Shown: positions 13,174-26,000, counted from the first letter of the stretch. The stretch: 64,000 bases of DNA from Luzula sylvatica (GCA_946800325.1 OX326957.1:15808591-15872590); one strand, 5' to 3'. Notes: generated from the letters alone by a model not told the origin. Made by a program: numbers and translations.

Positions 13174-15546
13174 ATGGCGTTTAACTCACTCTTCAAGATT
13201 TTGTTTTTCTTTTCTATATGCCTTGTAATTTTCGCAAAGCAACCAGACAATAAAGACAATGACGGGCACGATGGGCACGATTCTACGCCAACGCCTTCCC
13301 CTTATACACCCACGCCTACGCCTACGCTTCCGCCTCCACCCACGCCTACGCCTGCACCTTATACGCCTACACCTACGCCTACAGAGGCACTAAAGTTAAA
13401 GATAAATTTCTATCACAAAACATGCCCTAATGCTGAAGATCTAGTCTCGGCAGAGATGAAGTTGATTCAGACTTCCGATCCAACCCTAATGCCAGCACTG
13501 CTCAGGCTGCATTTTCACGACTGCTTTGTTTACGTAATTAAGTTCCAAATTACACAAAAAAAATCTTCTTTTAGTTTGAGTAAAATGGCAGTTCGATTTG
13601 AGTACTAATTAATGTTAAATTTGTGTATCTATTTGTCAAGGGATGTGATGCTTCTATTTTATTAAAATCGAAGAGTGGAAGGGCGGAAGTAGATGCAAGT
13701 CCAAACCAAAGCCTTCGAGGGTTTAGTGCAATCGAAAGGCTCAAGACGAAGCTTGAGTCTGCATGTCGTGGCGTCGTCTCATGTGCTGATATCTTGGCCA
13801 TGGCGGCTCGCGATGCAGTCTTTTTGGTATAATATATTACATTATTTGCATCAAATAATATCTTCCAATTTTTTACATGAGCTTTTCAATTTTAATACCT
13901 GTAAATGAATAAATGTTTCATTTTGTTCCAGAGTAAGGGGCCACATTATGACATAGAGACGGGACGGAGAGACGGAAGTGTCTCTGTTGATAATGGAGCT
14001 TACACCAATCTTCCGCCTTTTAAAGGAAACATCAGTACACTCATCAGTTTATACGCCACGAAGAACTTGACAGTCAAGGACCTCGTAGTTTTATCAGGTA
14101 TTCTCAATTAGCTACGGTCAGGACCGGTGATTTCGGAGGTCTTAACAACAATAATTATGAGGACTTCAAATTTGAAATATCGTCCCAAATTCCCTGAAAA
14201 AAACTTATATACAAAGTTTTTGATTTAAAATTATATATAAATTCTACCATATATTTATATGGTGCCCTGAGTTTTTCTTCACCATCCTCTATATTATCAA
14301 TTAACACTTAGTTAACATGGCAATTAACAAAAATATATTTCATTAACAGCTAAGTGATATATAATTAAAGTACGTATGAATTAACAATTGTTAATCAATA
14401 TCAGTTAACCGTTAATGGAACGTATTTTTTTTTAATTATCATGATAATTAATTGTTAATGGGTGATATAGAAGATGTTGGAGGGGATTTGAGGAACATGG
14501 TATAATTATCTTATTTATATTCAGTTTCGTACGAAAAATTTCAAGAAGTCGTTGGACACTGATATAAGTCATGTCTAGATGAACTTAACTAAAACCGTTC
14601 CGTTATTAGACATTGTATTTTTATGTATTCATATTTTTTATATAACAATTTAACAAATTAAAATATTAATTTACGACTTAATCACAAAGACAAATATATA
14701 TTTAATTAATATTTGTAGGAAAGTAAATTTATAATTTATAAATTTCATGATAAATATGTATTTATAGAACTTTTTATTTCTCTATGACAAAATAAATTTA
14801 TCAAAAAATTTTAATTAATTTGGTAACTATATGATCATATGTTAACTGTGGTTAAGAACATGCTACATAAATAATTCCTTGATTTCAAATAAGTATTTTG
14901 TACATTTATAAAATATGAATTAATTGTGACATCAAAAGACAAACATATGTGGCCCTTCAAATATAAAGACCTTATAAATATGTCTCTCATGTCATAAGGA
15001 AGGGCCGGCCCCGGCTACGGTGTTTTTTTTTCTTTTGAAGCAAGTCATTTTTAGATCCGATGAGTAAATGTATTTTCCTCTCATGTAATAAAATTGAATT
15101 ATTCTTAATATTCTTAATTTGCGTTATGCTTAGGAGCACATTCCATTGGGGTGTCTCACTGCTCGACAATATCGGAGCGTCTCTACAACTTCAGTGGAAC
15201 AGGAAATACTGATCCAACCCTAAACCAGACTTACGCAATACAACTCAAAAAAAATTGCATCGCAAATGACTACACTACAACTGTTGATTTGGACCCGGGG
15301 AACGCGTTAACATTTGGCTTGGGGTACTTCCAGGCCGTTTTGAACCATCAAGGTTTATTCTCAGCTGACGACGCACTGCTCCACGATAGCACGACATTGG
15401 CTTATATGAAGGCTCAAGTTTATGCCACGTCCCCGAAACAATTCTTCTTGGATTTCGCCGAGTCGATGCTCAACATGGGAAGGGTTGATGTTCTTACCGG
15501 GACCAACGGGACGATACGAGCTGTTTGTGGATCTTATGTTGACTAG
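13174..15546 (+). CDS. PRX-B: class III peroxidase with short Pro/Thr-rich spacer (374 aa)
   Basis: Exons 13174-13533, 13641-13826, 13932-14097 and 15134-15546. Exons 2, 3 and 4 have exactly the same lengths as in PRX-A (186, 166 and 413 bp). The start at 13174 aligns with PRX-A; an ATG two codons upstream (13168) is less likely. Residues 1 to about 21 are the signal peptide, 37-71 a Pro/Thr-rich spacer, and 73 to the end the peroxidase domain with [19 protein letters not shown], the proximal-His motif [12 protein letters not shown] and eight cysteines. It shares the unusual TFGLGYF motif with PRX-A. Intron 3 is 1036 bp against 106 bp in PRX-A because of a transposon insertion. The product should be secreted to the cell wall or apoplast; the substrate is unknown. 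Confidence 0.88.
14119..15013. mobile_element. hAT-like insertion in intron 3 of PRX-B
   Basis: An 895-bp insert absent from the PRX-A intron. It is flanked by a perfect 8-bp duplication GCTACGGT (14111-14118 and 15014-15021). It begins CAGGACCGG and, read from the other end, CGGGGCCGGCCC, imperfect inverted ends of the kind common in plant hAT-like MITEs. There is no ORF of note. A second AT-rich MITE-like block sits inside it (14262-14506). Confidence 0.75.
14262..14506. mobile_element. AT-rich MITE-like block nested in the hAT-like insertion
   Basis: The two halves are imperfectly inverted: a CATCCTCTATATTATCAATT phrase on the left faces AATGGGTGATATAGAAGATG on the right. It resembles 12652-12870. 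Borders are uncertain. Confidence 0.4.
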
Positions 15547-15984
15547 ACTTGAAAGAATTATTCTTGTAAAATATTGTTGTGTTCTTTTGGATGCGTAATT
15601 TTTCATATTATTATTTTCTCTTGTCAGCCGGAGGAGATATGAAATTTCTTTTTGATTTCTTTTTAATTTATGTTAATTGAATTGGGCAATGAAAGAATAA
15701 TGAGGTTTGTTTGTGATAAAAGATTTGGTACTATTATCCTATTTAACGAATCTGAAAATGGGCTGATACCTTGGCCCAGAATATAAGGCCTGTTATCTTC
15801 TCGATCAATATACAATGCTTGTTTCTCTGTCATTTGACCTTGTTTTTGTTCTTCTAATATGATGATTTAATAAGGGGGGACATGGACGTGGTCGTGGATA
15901 AACTTTAAAATGTGCACCCCTTAATCCAAATAAGTGGATTGGCCAATTATTACGCCAGTAATTTTGCGATGATTTTGACTATAC
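15547..15984. other. 3' flank of PRX-B
   Basis: No gene. This is untranslated or intergenic DNA up to the copia target-site duplication ATTTG (15985-15989). Confidence 0.5.
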
Positions 15985-15989
15985 ATTTG

Positions 15990-16224
15990 TGATAAAAGAA
16001 ACACTTGAATAAAATATCTATCTCTTTTCTTTCGTGCTACTGTTCAATTACAATTGGTTGCTTAAATACATTGTAACCTAGCTAGTAAAATTACCACTAT
16101 ACCCTCCTAACAAAACTTTAGTGCTGGCAACCTTTTCTAACAAATCACCTCCATTCGAAAGTTATTATCTCCATTTAGAACATTAACCGGTCATCTCCAT
16201 TTCTTGTGATCACTATCTCCAATA
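15990..16224 (-). repeat. 3' LTR of outer copia
   Basis: 235 bp, TGATAAAAGA...CCAATA on the plus strand. Differs from the partner LTR by one base (near 16034). Confidence 0.92.
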
Positions 16225-16231
16225 CCCCCCG

Positions 16232-17642
16232 TCAAGCCGAGCCGAGAGAGGGAACGACGGCAAGCTTGGTTTTCAACTCTTGATACCGAAGAGATGGCAA
16301 CCCTTTGGTGAAGACATCGGCCACTTGAGAATTGGAACAAAGGTACCGGACTTGAAGTAGACGCAAAGCAACTCGCTCTCGTACAAAATGATAATCGATT
16401 TCGATATGTTTTGTACGAGCATGAAACACCGGATTTGCCGAGAGAAAAGTGGCACCCAAATTGTCACACCATAAAGTAGGTGGTGACGGAGCGGTGATGT
16501 GAAGTTCGTTAAGTAAGGATTGGATCCACACAAGCTCTACCGCGGCGAGAGCCATGGCACGATATTCCGCTTCGGTGGTGGAACGAGCAACTGTGGGTTG
16601 TTTCTTGGAGCTCCACGAGACCAAATTGGAACCAAGGTACACACAAACACCGGTAGTGGAGCGGCGATCGTCGGGACAACCCGCCCAATCCGCATCGCTA
16701 AAGGCCTCAAGTGTTAAGGCGGGAGAGCGTCGAAGAAGAAGACCATGATTAAGGGTGCCCTTGAGATATCGAAGAAGACGTTTTACTAAGACCCAATGTT
16801 CCTCGGTAGGAGCATGCATAAATTGAGAGCACTTATTCACGGCATAAGTGATATCGGGCCGGGTAATGGAAGCATATTGGAGCGCACCAATAGTGCTTCG
16901 ATAGAGAAGTGGATCCTTAAGCGGAACACCAACAAATTTGGAAGGAGGGGAGCCGGTATGAATTGGTGTTCGAATTGGATTTGCTTGCGCCATATGAGCT
17001 TTATCCAAAATTGTAGAGATGAAGTGAGATTGCGAGAGAAGGAGACCATCGGGATGAGGGATGGCTTGAATGCCGAGAAAAAGATGAAGATCACCCAAAT
17101 CCTTGAGTTGAAAATGAGAGTTAAGAGAGACGGTAATTGACCGAATGAGCTCAAGATTTGAACCGGTGAGAATGATATCATCGACATATACCAAGAGGAG
17201 AATCATGTCACCATTTTGGCGTAAAATAAAAAGAGACGCATCGGCATGAGAAGCGACAAACCCGAATTGAAGAAGAGAAGCTCGAAGTTTTTGAAACCAA
17301 GCTCGGGGAGCTTGTTTCAACCCGTAGATGGCCTTTTAACAAACATACATGGTGAGGAAATTGGGGGTTAACAAAACCCACCGGTTGAGTCATGTACACC
17401 TCTTCATCAAGGTCACCATGCAAAAATGCATTGTTGACATCGAGTTGTTTGAGGGGCCAATTTCGAGATAGCGCCATGGTGAGGATAATGCGAATGGTGG
17501 TCGGTTTAACCACCGGGCTAAAAGTATCATTGTAATCCAATCCTTCGGTTTGCAAGTAACCTTTGGCCACTAATCGGGCCTTATGACGCTCAATTTTACC
17601 ATCGGAACGGTATTTAAGCTTGAAGATCCATTTCGAGCCAAC
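16232..17642 (-). pseudogene. Outer copia pol 3' part: reverse transcriptase and RNase H, frameshifted
   Basis: Reading leftwards, the RT starts after the Harbinger-like insertion with [20 protein letters not shown] and [20 protein letters not shown], then the frame breaks near 17330, where the family has an [15 protein letters not shown] segment. RT resumes in another frame (ORF 17320-16232) with LLVYVDDIILTGSN and continues through the RNase H block ([39 protein letters not shown]) to a stop at 16232, directly beside the polypurine tract. The single-base-type frameshift plus two insertions mean this copy cannot make a full polyprotein. Confidence 0.85.
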
Positions 17643-18237
17643 AACGGGCATGTTTGATTTGAGGGATTAGAAGGGATAAGATTTTGATATCCGGGATAAG
17701 GCCAAAATCTATTGTTTGATTTGAGGGATTAAAGAGGATAGTATTTCTTGTCCTGGGATTTTGTACTCCCACTTTAGAAATGGTATTTCATCGTATCCAT
17801 GTATTACTCTTTTGTGCCTCACCTCTCTCTTCTTGCGCCAAAATTACCAGCCCTTTCTTCCTCCATTTGTCTGCCAAGGAGCAAGGAGCAAAGAGATCGC
17901 CAAAATTACCAGTGCCATTTCTTCATTCTTTTGATTGAGACAAGTAAGTCACCCTTTCTTATTCGTCAGCCTAGTAGTCTTTTGATTTATTCTTTTGGTT
18001 TTAATTTGGGTACCAGTTTAGGTTGTAATATGTCAATTGAGTACAAATTGATGGTTTGATTCAACAAAATTGAGGGATTGATTCAACAATTGAGTACACA
18101 AAAGTGCCATATTCAACAATTGAGTACACCATATTTTAAGTTTCAGTGGCTATTTGCAAATGAGGGGCTTGGTTGCAATATTTCAAGCTTGAGATAGTTG
18201 ATTAATTATTAAATAAATTTCTGGGTTTGTAGACATG

Positions 18238-18545
18238 ATTGCAGTAACTAACCCTACTTTGATTAAAGAAATAAACAATTATCAGAAAATAATTAATTTT
18301 AGATTAACAAGGTATCATGAATTTTCACTTTGATTGCAGTAACTAATCCAACTTTGATTAAAGAAATAAACAATTATCAGAAAATAATTAATTTTAGATT
18401 AACAAGGTATCATGAATTTTCACTTTGATTGCAGTAACTAATCCAACTTTGATTAAAGAAATAAACAATTATCAGAAAATAATTAATTTTAGATTAACAA
18501 GGTATCATGAATTTTCACTTTGATTGCAGTAACTAACCCCACTTT
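18238..18545 (+). repeat. 95-bp tandem repeat, about 3.2 copies
   Basis: The phrase ATTGCAGTAACTAA begins at 18238, 18333, 18428 and 18523. The copies are nearly identical. The array ends about 40 bp before the Myb-like ORF start and each unit contains an intron-acceptor-like TTGCAG. Confidence 0.85.
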
Positions 18546-18582
18546 GTACTAAATTGGAACTTAACTTTTTTGTTTGCAATAG

Positions 18583-19712
18583 ATGGACGAGGAGGTAGCA
18601 TCAAAAGGAGCAAAGCAAACTAGAAATTCTAATTGGAACCACGAGGCAAGCGAATGTTTGTTGAATTTTCTCTCCGAACAAACTACAAAGGGTAACAAGC
18701 CAGAAAAGGGATTTAAAAGTGTCACGCTTTCGGCGGCTGCTAAACATGTCAACGAGAAGGTGTACACAAATTTCACTACGATCAATGTACAAAATCATCT
18801 CAGGACCATTAAGAGAAATTGGAAAATTATCCAAAATCTTAAATCGTTGAGCGGCAATAGTTATGACCACGATACCAACACAATAATGATGGATCCCGAC
18901 GTATACACCACATACATTCAGGTTATTACTTTTATTTGCGATAATTATTTTTCTTATTTTTGCGATAATTGTTTTACTTGTACCATTTCTAATATTTTAT
19001 ATATAATTTGTAGTCACATCCAAGTGAAGCGAAATTTATAAACAAACCAATCAGTTTTTATAACGAGATGGAAATAATTTGCGGAAATGAGTTGGCAACG
19101 GGAACGTCCGCAAAAGCACTACATCATGCGTCTAGGCCTCTTGATGCTGGTCGAGTTAGGTCACAAGATCCACCATCTTCTCCTATTATTATTTCCAATG
19201 AAAATGAGATAGATAGTGAAGACGCACAAGCCACAACTCCCGGTATGGAATCTGCAACTCGTCGCGCAGAATCTGCAACTCGTCGCCCAGAATCAGCCAC
19301 ACAAAATCAGCGTGACGTGGGGTCAAAGAAACGAAAATTTAGCGACGACGAATCGTTTGGGCAATATTTCTCAGAATTGAAACAAGTTTTCCAAGATATG
19401 AATACGAATAAAACCGTTGTTCTCGCAAAAGACATCAAACAAGCAATTGCTACAATACCGGTAGAATATCCATCTTCGGCATTACGCGCTGCTCAATGCT
19501 ACTTGGTACAAAATGAAGTTTACGGCGCATGTTTCATTTCATATAGTGAAAATGAAAAAATTGAATGGATGGATGAATTTGTGCTTAATTATAGTGCAAA
19601 TAATAGGGGTGGTTTGGGCGGTATCGGTGGCGGTATGGGTGGTATGGGTGGTATGGGCAGTGGAAGTGGTACGAGTGGTACCGGTGGTGTTGGAGATGGT
19701 GCGTTTTTTTAA
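18583..19712 (+). CDS. Myb/SANT-like DNA-binding protein (Harbinger ORF1-like, 345 aa)
   Basis: Two exons, 18583-18921 and 19014-19712, joined in phase 0 by a GT-AG intron. Residues about 15-112 look like the trihelix-type Myb/SANT-like domain: NWNHEASECLLNFLSEQ, then TLSAAAKHVNEKVYTNF and NVQNHLRTIKRNWKIIQNL, with the three helices and a conserved Trp in place. The middle is Ser/Ala-rich and contains a basic SKKRKF stretch likely to act as a nuclear signal. The last 40 residues are Gly/Met-rich low complexity. In PIF/Harbinger elements a Myb-like ORF1 protein brings the transposase to the element ends. Here the transposase gene is missing. The start is the first ATG after the tandem repeats. 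Alternative: a captured host Myb/SANT gene. Confidence 0.75.
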
Positions 19713-20121
19713 ATGGTATAGTTTATGGTAGTATTTTGAATATATTTTTGTATTTTGTGCATGTTTAAAATTATTATATGATATATCGATCTATTTTGTA
19801 TGTTTAAAATTATGAGAACATATTTACGTTTATTAAAAGTATTCACGATATCGTATATGTTTAGTTATTGATAATATTTTATTTATGTTTGTTTACTAGG
19901 TATTTAATTTATGAATTAAATTAATTAATTAGAATAAAAAATGAAAGTCATGTTTTTTGAACAATAATCAAACAAATAATTTTGTATCCATGATTTTGCT
20001 TATCCATGATTTTAGAATACAACAAATCAAACAACTCACATGAATTATCAAATACATGGATAGTGAAATACATGTATTTGCTTATCCATGTATAACAAAA
20101 TCCCTCAAATCAAACATGCCC

Positions 20122-21166
20122 AACATTGCGATTGGAAGGAGGAGGCACAAGAATCCATGTTTGATTTTGAGCAAGGGCGTCCAACTCATTCGCCATAGCT
20201 TGTCGCCATTGAGAGCACTTGTTAGCCTCGGTAAAGCTCGTTGGTTCAACCGAAGAGGAAAACGTCACCGAGTAAAGAAGATGGTCGGGAAATTGCTTGG
20301 GTTTTCGAGTAGCATCTCTGGTTCTTGTGACCATCGGATGCGCGGGAGGTGGAGGCGACTCATTGTCTGGCGGAGGCGAGAGATTGGGACTCGGAATCGG
20401 TGAAGGCGACACTGTCGCGGAGGGACCACCAGCAGCCGAAAGTGGAGATGGGTCGGGTATGGGAGATGAGTGTGAAGTGGAGGATGGGGATCCATGAGAG
20501 GATGAATTAGGAAATAAAGGAGGCCCAACTTGTGCAACTTGAGGCCCACCAGGAGGAATAATGTGAAGACTTGAGGAGGGAAGAGAGGGCAATTCGGTTG
20601 GGCTTTGGGCCTTAGTGGCTGAAAAAGGAAAAACCAATTCATCAAAAATTACATTTCGTGAAATATAAATTTTGTTGTTTGATAAATCAAGGCACTTGTA
20701 GCCTTTGTAAAAAATCGAGTAGCCCAAAAAGACGCATGGTTTCGAGCGGTATTCGAGTTTGTGTTCGGCGTAGGGCCTCAAATACGGATAACAAAGGCAC
20801 CCGATAACCTTGAAGAACCGATAATTGGGTGATGAGTGAAACAAAGTTTCAAATGGAGAGGCGGAAGAGATGGTGGAGGGCAATCGGTTTATAATGAAAA
20901 TAATGCTCGAGAAAATTTCATCCCAAAAATGCATCGGAATGGAGGCGCACGCCATAGTCGCGAGTCCCAATTCAACAAGGTGACGGTGTTTCCGTTCTGA
21001 AACCCCGTTTTGTTGAGGCGTGTATGGACACGACACCCGAAAATGAATGGAGGGATATGTGCGAATGAGAGGTTTATATTCGGTGCCTCCGTCAATTTGG
21101 AGACACTTGATGGTAGAGGAGAAAAGATTTTCAACAAGAGACTTAAATTGAGGAAAAATAATAGAA
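20122..21166 (-). pseudogene. Outer copia pol middle part: integrase C-terminal half
   Basis: The reading frame runs leftwards from the inner copia insertion point to the Harbinger-like insertion point. It contains the second and third integrase catalytic regions (IDGGTEYK; PYTPQQNGVSERKHRHLVEL) and the FLGYSIFYKGYKCLDL segment, and ends just before the RT. The first integrase Asp lies on the other side of the inner copia, at 29.1 kb. Frame is intact in this segment. Confidence 0.85.
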
Positions 21167-21171
21167 ACTTC

Positions 21172-21764
21172 TGTAGGATTACGCACGCTTATATCAAAGT
21201 GTGCAGCGGAATTAGTCTCGCATGCGTAACCTAATTCTACCGGGATCACGCCCTAAAACCAACGAAAAAGGAAGAGTTTCGGAGAATTACCTCGTACAAG
21301 TTAGTACGTGTCGATTACTTCTCCAAATCCGTGAACCTTCTCCAAGGAATGCTAGTGCAGTCCCTCTACTCGTGTCCACCTCGATTTCGACCGATCGGAA
21401 ATCACCAACGCCGTTCTAGTCGACGTCACGATTGAATCTCTCAAATCCTTTTCTCAATTCTCCCTCTCAATCTCTCAGATCTAATCTGAATTCTGTGGAA
21501 GAAGAAGAAGAGAAACGACGGCTCAAAACCCTAGGTCAGAAAAAGACTTAACCTAAAACGAAATCAGAATTTCATATATATAGAACTTAAGTCCGTTATG
21601 AACGCACTTTAAGTGTGCGTTCGAACGCACACTGTTCTGACTTCAGATAGGAAAGTCCGTTCGAACGCACTCCAAGTTCGTTCCGAACGGACATACTTCT
21701 GACAGCAGATTTGTCTATTTATATAAATTCTTCCAAGTTAATTCTTAAGCCATATTTTCTTTCA
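21172..21764 (-). repeat. 3' LTR of inner copia
   Basis: 593 bp, begins TGTAGGATTA and ends TTCTTTCA on the plus strand. It contains several GTTCGAACGCAC / CGTTCCGAACGG palindromic motifs around 21597-21692. Confidence 0.93.
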
Positions 21765-21776
21765 AACTCCCTCTTG

Positions 21777-23063
21777 GATTAAGACTTAATCAACTTGGCC
21801 ATATGTCCAACATATGTCGTGAGATATAATCACACGTGATTCCATTTTGTTTGTCCAACAAACTTATTGGTGAGCATTATCTTGAGAATCCGATATATTA
21901 CGAAATCTTGGTGTGACCTTGTAGGTTCATCTAAGACTGGCAGTGGATATGGCAGCATTCCACAAGGTATTGCGAGCACTAGACTGCCGTTAATACCTAC
22001 CCAGAATTAGCACGAAAAAGGTGGAGAACACCTTTATGAAGATGCAGTACATCTTCATGCCTAACTCAGATAAGTGTTACTAGTCCTCTTGTTCGCGATA
22101 TCTTCCGATCAAAAGGGTCACGGTGAAGCGTAAGACTTCAAGTCATCCCATTTTCTTTTTGATCAGATACACTCTTTCTCGATAAGAATTAGATTGATAA
22201 TAACAATGCGAACTCTACTGAGTTCCATCGAGCTTGGCCAAGCATTTCATCAATCTCAATTCAATCGAGGGGCCCGAGAGATATCTCCCTCTATCCTTTT
22301 TCAAGGTTAGAAAGGAACAATTCCTATCTGCAATCTCACATCCTTTGCCTATGCTAAAAACAATACCCAATAGTAATCTCTGCTACACAGTTACGCGTAG
22401 GGTCAATTATATCAAAGCATTGCTTTTCACATACTAGGTATCCATGAGACCGCTCAAGTATGAAGAACCAAAACGCACTATCTGGATATGAGTTCGTCTC
22501 CAATGACTCTGACCATGTCACAAACTCATATAGTGGTCAGTCCAATATACGACGCCGCGTATATCCATATTCTAGAATCGACGCTGCCGTCCCAGATCAG
22601 TAAAACCTGATCATCTCATCTACGAATATGCCAGTGTATGTAAAAGTCTCCATTCAGTGAATGGACTACCTGGTTCAAACCTATGAACAACTTTATACAC
22701 CAGGGACGTTTTAGAATTATATTCATTCCGTTTAGTGGTTTTACTATCATTCAATTGACGAATCAATATGCCAGACTATGGCCATGAAACATATTATTCT
22801 CAACTGACTCGATGCACTAAACTAGAATAAAATTCAAGGTCTATCCGATTATTATAATCGAATAACCTCTCACACACTTTCTTGTTATTTAAAATTTTTG
22901 AAATATGAAGGTTTAGGTCATATAATGAATAATAATATAAATATCTGTCTCATAAACAAATACAATCCCAATAACACGCCTAGGGCATAATAAATGTTCT
23001 CCCACTTGCACTAGGCAGATCAAATCCCCTTATGCAATAAGAAACATAAATAAAATACCCAAT
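21777..23063. other. Long non-coding region between pol stop and 3' LTR of inner copia
   Basis: No ORF of note. It includes a GCCAGACTATGGCCATG phrase near 22771 that recurs twice in the 5' untranslated region of the same element. Diverged relatives of parts of this region are seen in the decayed copia at 59.4-60.2 kb. Confidence 0.6.
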
Positions 23064-26000
23064 CTAACACTGCTCATGCTTGGCACGTGATAGTGGCTTC
23101 GTAAATGGATCGGCCACGTTATCATCAGTAGGTATCTTCATTATTTTCACGTCACCTCTCTTCGTAATCTCACGAATCAAGTGGTAACGCCGGAGTACAT
23201 GCTTGGACCTGTGATGCGCTCGCGGTTCTTTTGATTGTGCTATTGCTCCGTTATTGTCACAATACACATCCATGGGACCCGAGATGCTTGGCATAACTCC
23301 AAGTTCCATCACGAACTGTCGTAGCCAGACAGCCTCCTTTGCGGCTTCCGAAGCCGCGATGTATTCCGCTTCAGTTGTAGAATCAGCCACCGTCTTCTGT
23401 TTGGAGCTTTTCCAAACAACAGCTCCGCCATTGAGCGTGAAGACGTAACCACTTTGAGATTGGAAATCGTCCGGGCAAGTTTGGAAACTAGCATCTGTAT
23501 ATCCTTGGATAACCAGATCTCTTTCCGCACCACCATAGACAAGAAACATATCTTTAGTATTCCTGAGATACTTAAGAATGCTCTTGACTGCGGACCAGTG
23601 AACTTCCCCGGGATCAGACTGATAGCGGGAAGTCACACTCAACGCATATGCGACATCTGGTCTAGTACATATCATGGCATACATGATCGATCCTATAGCC
23701 GAAGCGTATGGGATCCGACTCATTCGCTCACGTTCAGCGTCCGTCGAAGGACACTGATCCTTGGTGAGAGCGATGCCATGTGACATTGGCAGAAATCCTT
23801 TCTTGGATTGCTCCATGTGAAACCTAGTTATCACTTTGTCAATATATGTACTTTGACTTAGTCCGAGAAGTCTCCTCGATCTATCTCTATAGATCTTCAC
23901 GCCTAGAATAAAGGCGGCTTCTCCTAAGTCCTTCATTGCGAATTGACTTCCCAAATATGTCTTAACCTGGTTAAGCATTGGGATGTCATTTCCAATGAGT
24001 AAGATGTCGTCCACGTACAGGATGAGGATTACGACCGAACTCCCACTGAATTTCTTGTATACACAAGGTTCCTCGATATTTTGAATGAAACCATACTTTG
24101 CGATGACCTCATCGAATCGTATGTTCCACGCACGAGATGCTTGTTTTAATCCATAAATGGATTTCACAAGCTTGCACACTTTATTCGTATTCTTTGGATC
24201 GACAAAACCCTCGGGTTGTGTCATATACACATCCTCGGTAAGGTTCCCGTTAAGGAAAGCGGTTTTGACATCCATCTGCCATATCTCATAATCGTGATAT
24301 GCATCTATTGCTAGAAGAATGCGAATACTTTTAAACATGGCTACTGGAGAAAACGTTTCATCATAGTCTATACCATGAATTTGCTTGAAACCTTTCGCCA
24401 CCAGTCTTGCTTTAAAAGTGTGTACATTACCATCCATGTCGGTTTTCTTCTTGAAAACCCATTTGCACCCAACGGTCTTAGCACCATTAGGTAGATCAAT
24501 AAGATTCCAAACCTTATTATCATACATGGACTGGATCTCGGTTTTCATGGCTTCATGCCATTTCGAGGAATCCAGGCTAGACATAGCACCTTTGTAGGAG
24601 GTTGGCTCGTCATCTAGAGTCAACTCATCATCGTCATTACTAATGAGAAATCCATATCTCTCAGGTTCTTGACGATTCCTACGAGATCTACGTATAGCTT
24701 GTGTACTAGATTCTGGTTCACCATCCAATGGTAACTCAGAAGCTTGTTCCATATCAACTTGTTCAGTTTGTGGTTCTCGAATTTCTTCGAGATCAATTTT
24801 ACTCCCACTGGCTTGACGATCTAGGAATTCCTTCTCCAAGAAGTGTCCTCGTCGAGCCACGAAAACCTTGTTTTCGCCAGGCAAGTAAAAGTAGTATCCT
24901 TTTGTTTCTTGAGGATACCCCACAAATAAACACTTGTTTGATCTTGGCTCGAGTTTTTCCGTCAATAACCTTTTGACGTATGCCTCGCAACCCCAAATCT
25001 TTAGATAAGACAATGATGGCACCATGCCATGCCATAATTCATATGGTGTCTTTTCAACAGATTTGGACGGAACTCTATTCAGTATATGAGCGGCCGTTCG
25101 AAGCGCGAAACCCCAAAATGACTTTGGCAAATCCGTTCGACTCATCATCGAGCGAACCATGTCTAACAAAGTCCGATTCCTCCTCTCGGACACTCCATTC
25201 CATTGGGGTGTACCGGGTGGAGTCCATTGTGATACTATACCACAATCTCGAAGATAGTCCTCAAACTCATAGCTCAAGTGTTCACCACCTCGATCCGATC
25301 GAATGGCTTTTACTTTCTTGCCCAGTTGAAGTTCTACTTCGTGTTGAAACTCTTTGAATTTCTCAAAAGTTTCACTTTTGTGACGCATTAAGTATAGATA
25401 TCCATATCTACTATAATCGTCAGTAAAAGTCACGAAGTAGCGATACCCATTTCTAGCCTCGACACTCATCGGTCCACATACATCGGAATGTATGAGGGCC
25501 AACACATCTTTCGATCTTTCTCCTTTCTTGGAGAAAGGTGTCTTTGTCATCTTACCCATCAAACAAGATTCGCAATTTTCTATTGACTCTAAGTCAAAAG
25601 AATCTAGCACTCCATCCTTTTGGAGTCTAGCAATGCGTTTCTCGTTTATGTGTCCGAGACGACAATGCCATGAGTATGTGTCATTAGTTTGAGTAGTATT
25701 TATGTTATAAATGGACTGATTATTGTTGTTATTTTCTAAATCCAAGACATATAGACCATTTTCAACTAGAACTTTACTAAAGAAAATGTCATTCTTGCGA
25801 ATAAAACAATCATTAGTACCAATAACTAATTCATATCCATCCGCAACAAGTCTCGAAACAGAAATAATACTCCTACTCAAAGTAGGTACATAACAACAAT
25901 TATCCAAAACTAAAATAAGTCCATTTGGCAAAGTTAAATCATACGTCCCTTCGGCTAATGCTGCTACTCGAGCTCCATTCCCGACGCGTAAATCAACTTC

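Larger units (their letters stand above)
17646..20121 (+). mobile_element. PIF/Harbinger-like DNA transposon carrying only the Myb-like ORF1
   Basis: Perfect terminal inverted repeats of about 23 bp start GGGCATGTTTGATTTGAGGG. They are flanked by the 3-bp duplication AAC (17643-17645 and 20122-20124). The outer copia reading frame continues in register across the insertion once one AAC is discounted. The 2476-bp element has a two-exon Myb/SANT-like gene (18583-19712) and a 95-bp tandem repeat. No DDE transposase is visible, so it should be non-autonomous. A 3-bp TSD plus a Myb-like ORF fits PIF/Harbinger, though the usual target is TTA/TAA rather than AAC. Confidence 0.82.

Noticed and set aside
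16520..17140. Plus-strand ORFs across the outer copia RT/RNase H region
   Set aside because: Antisense shadows of the minus-strand pol frame.
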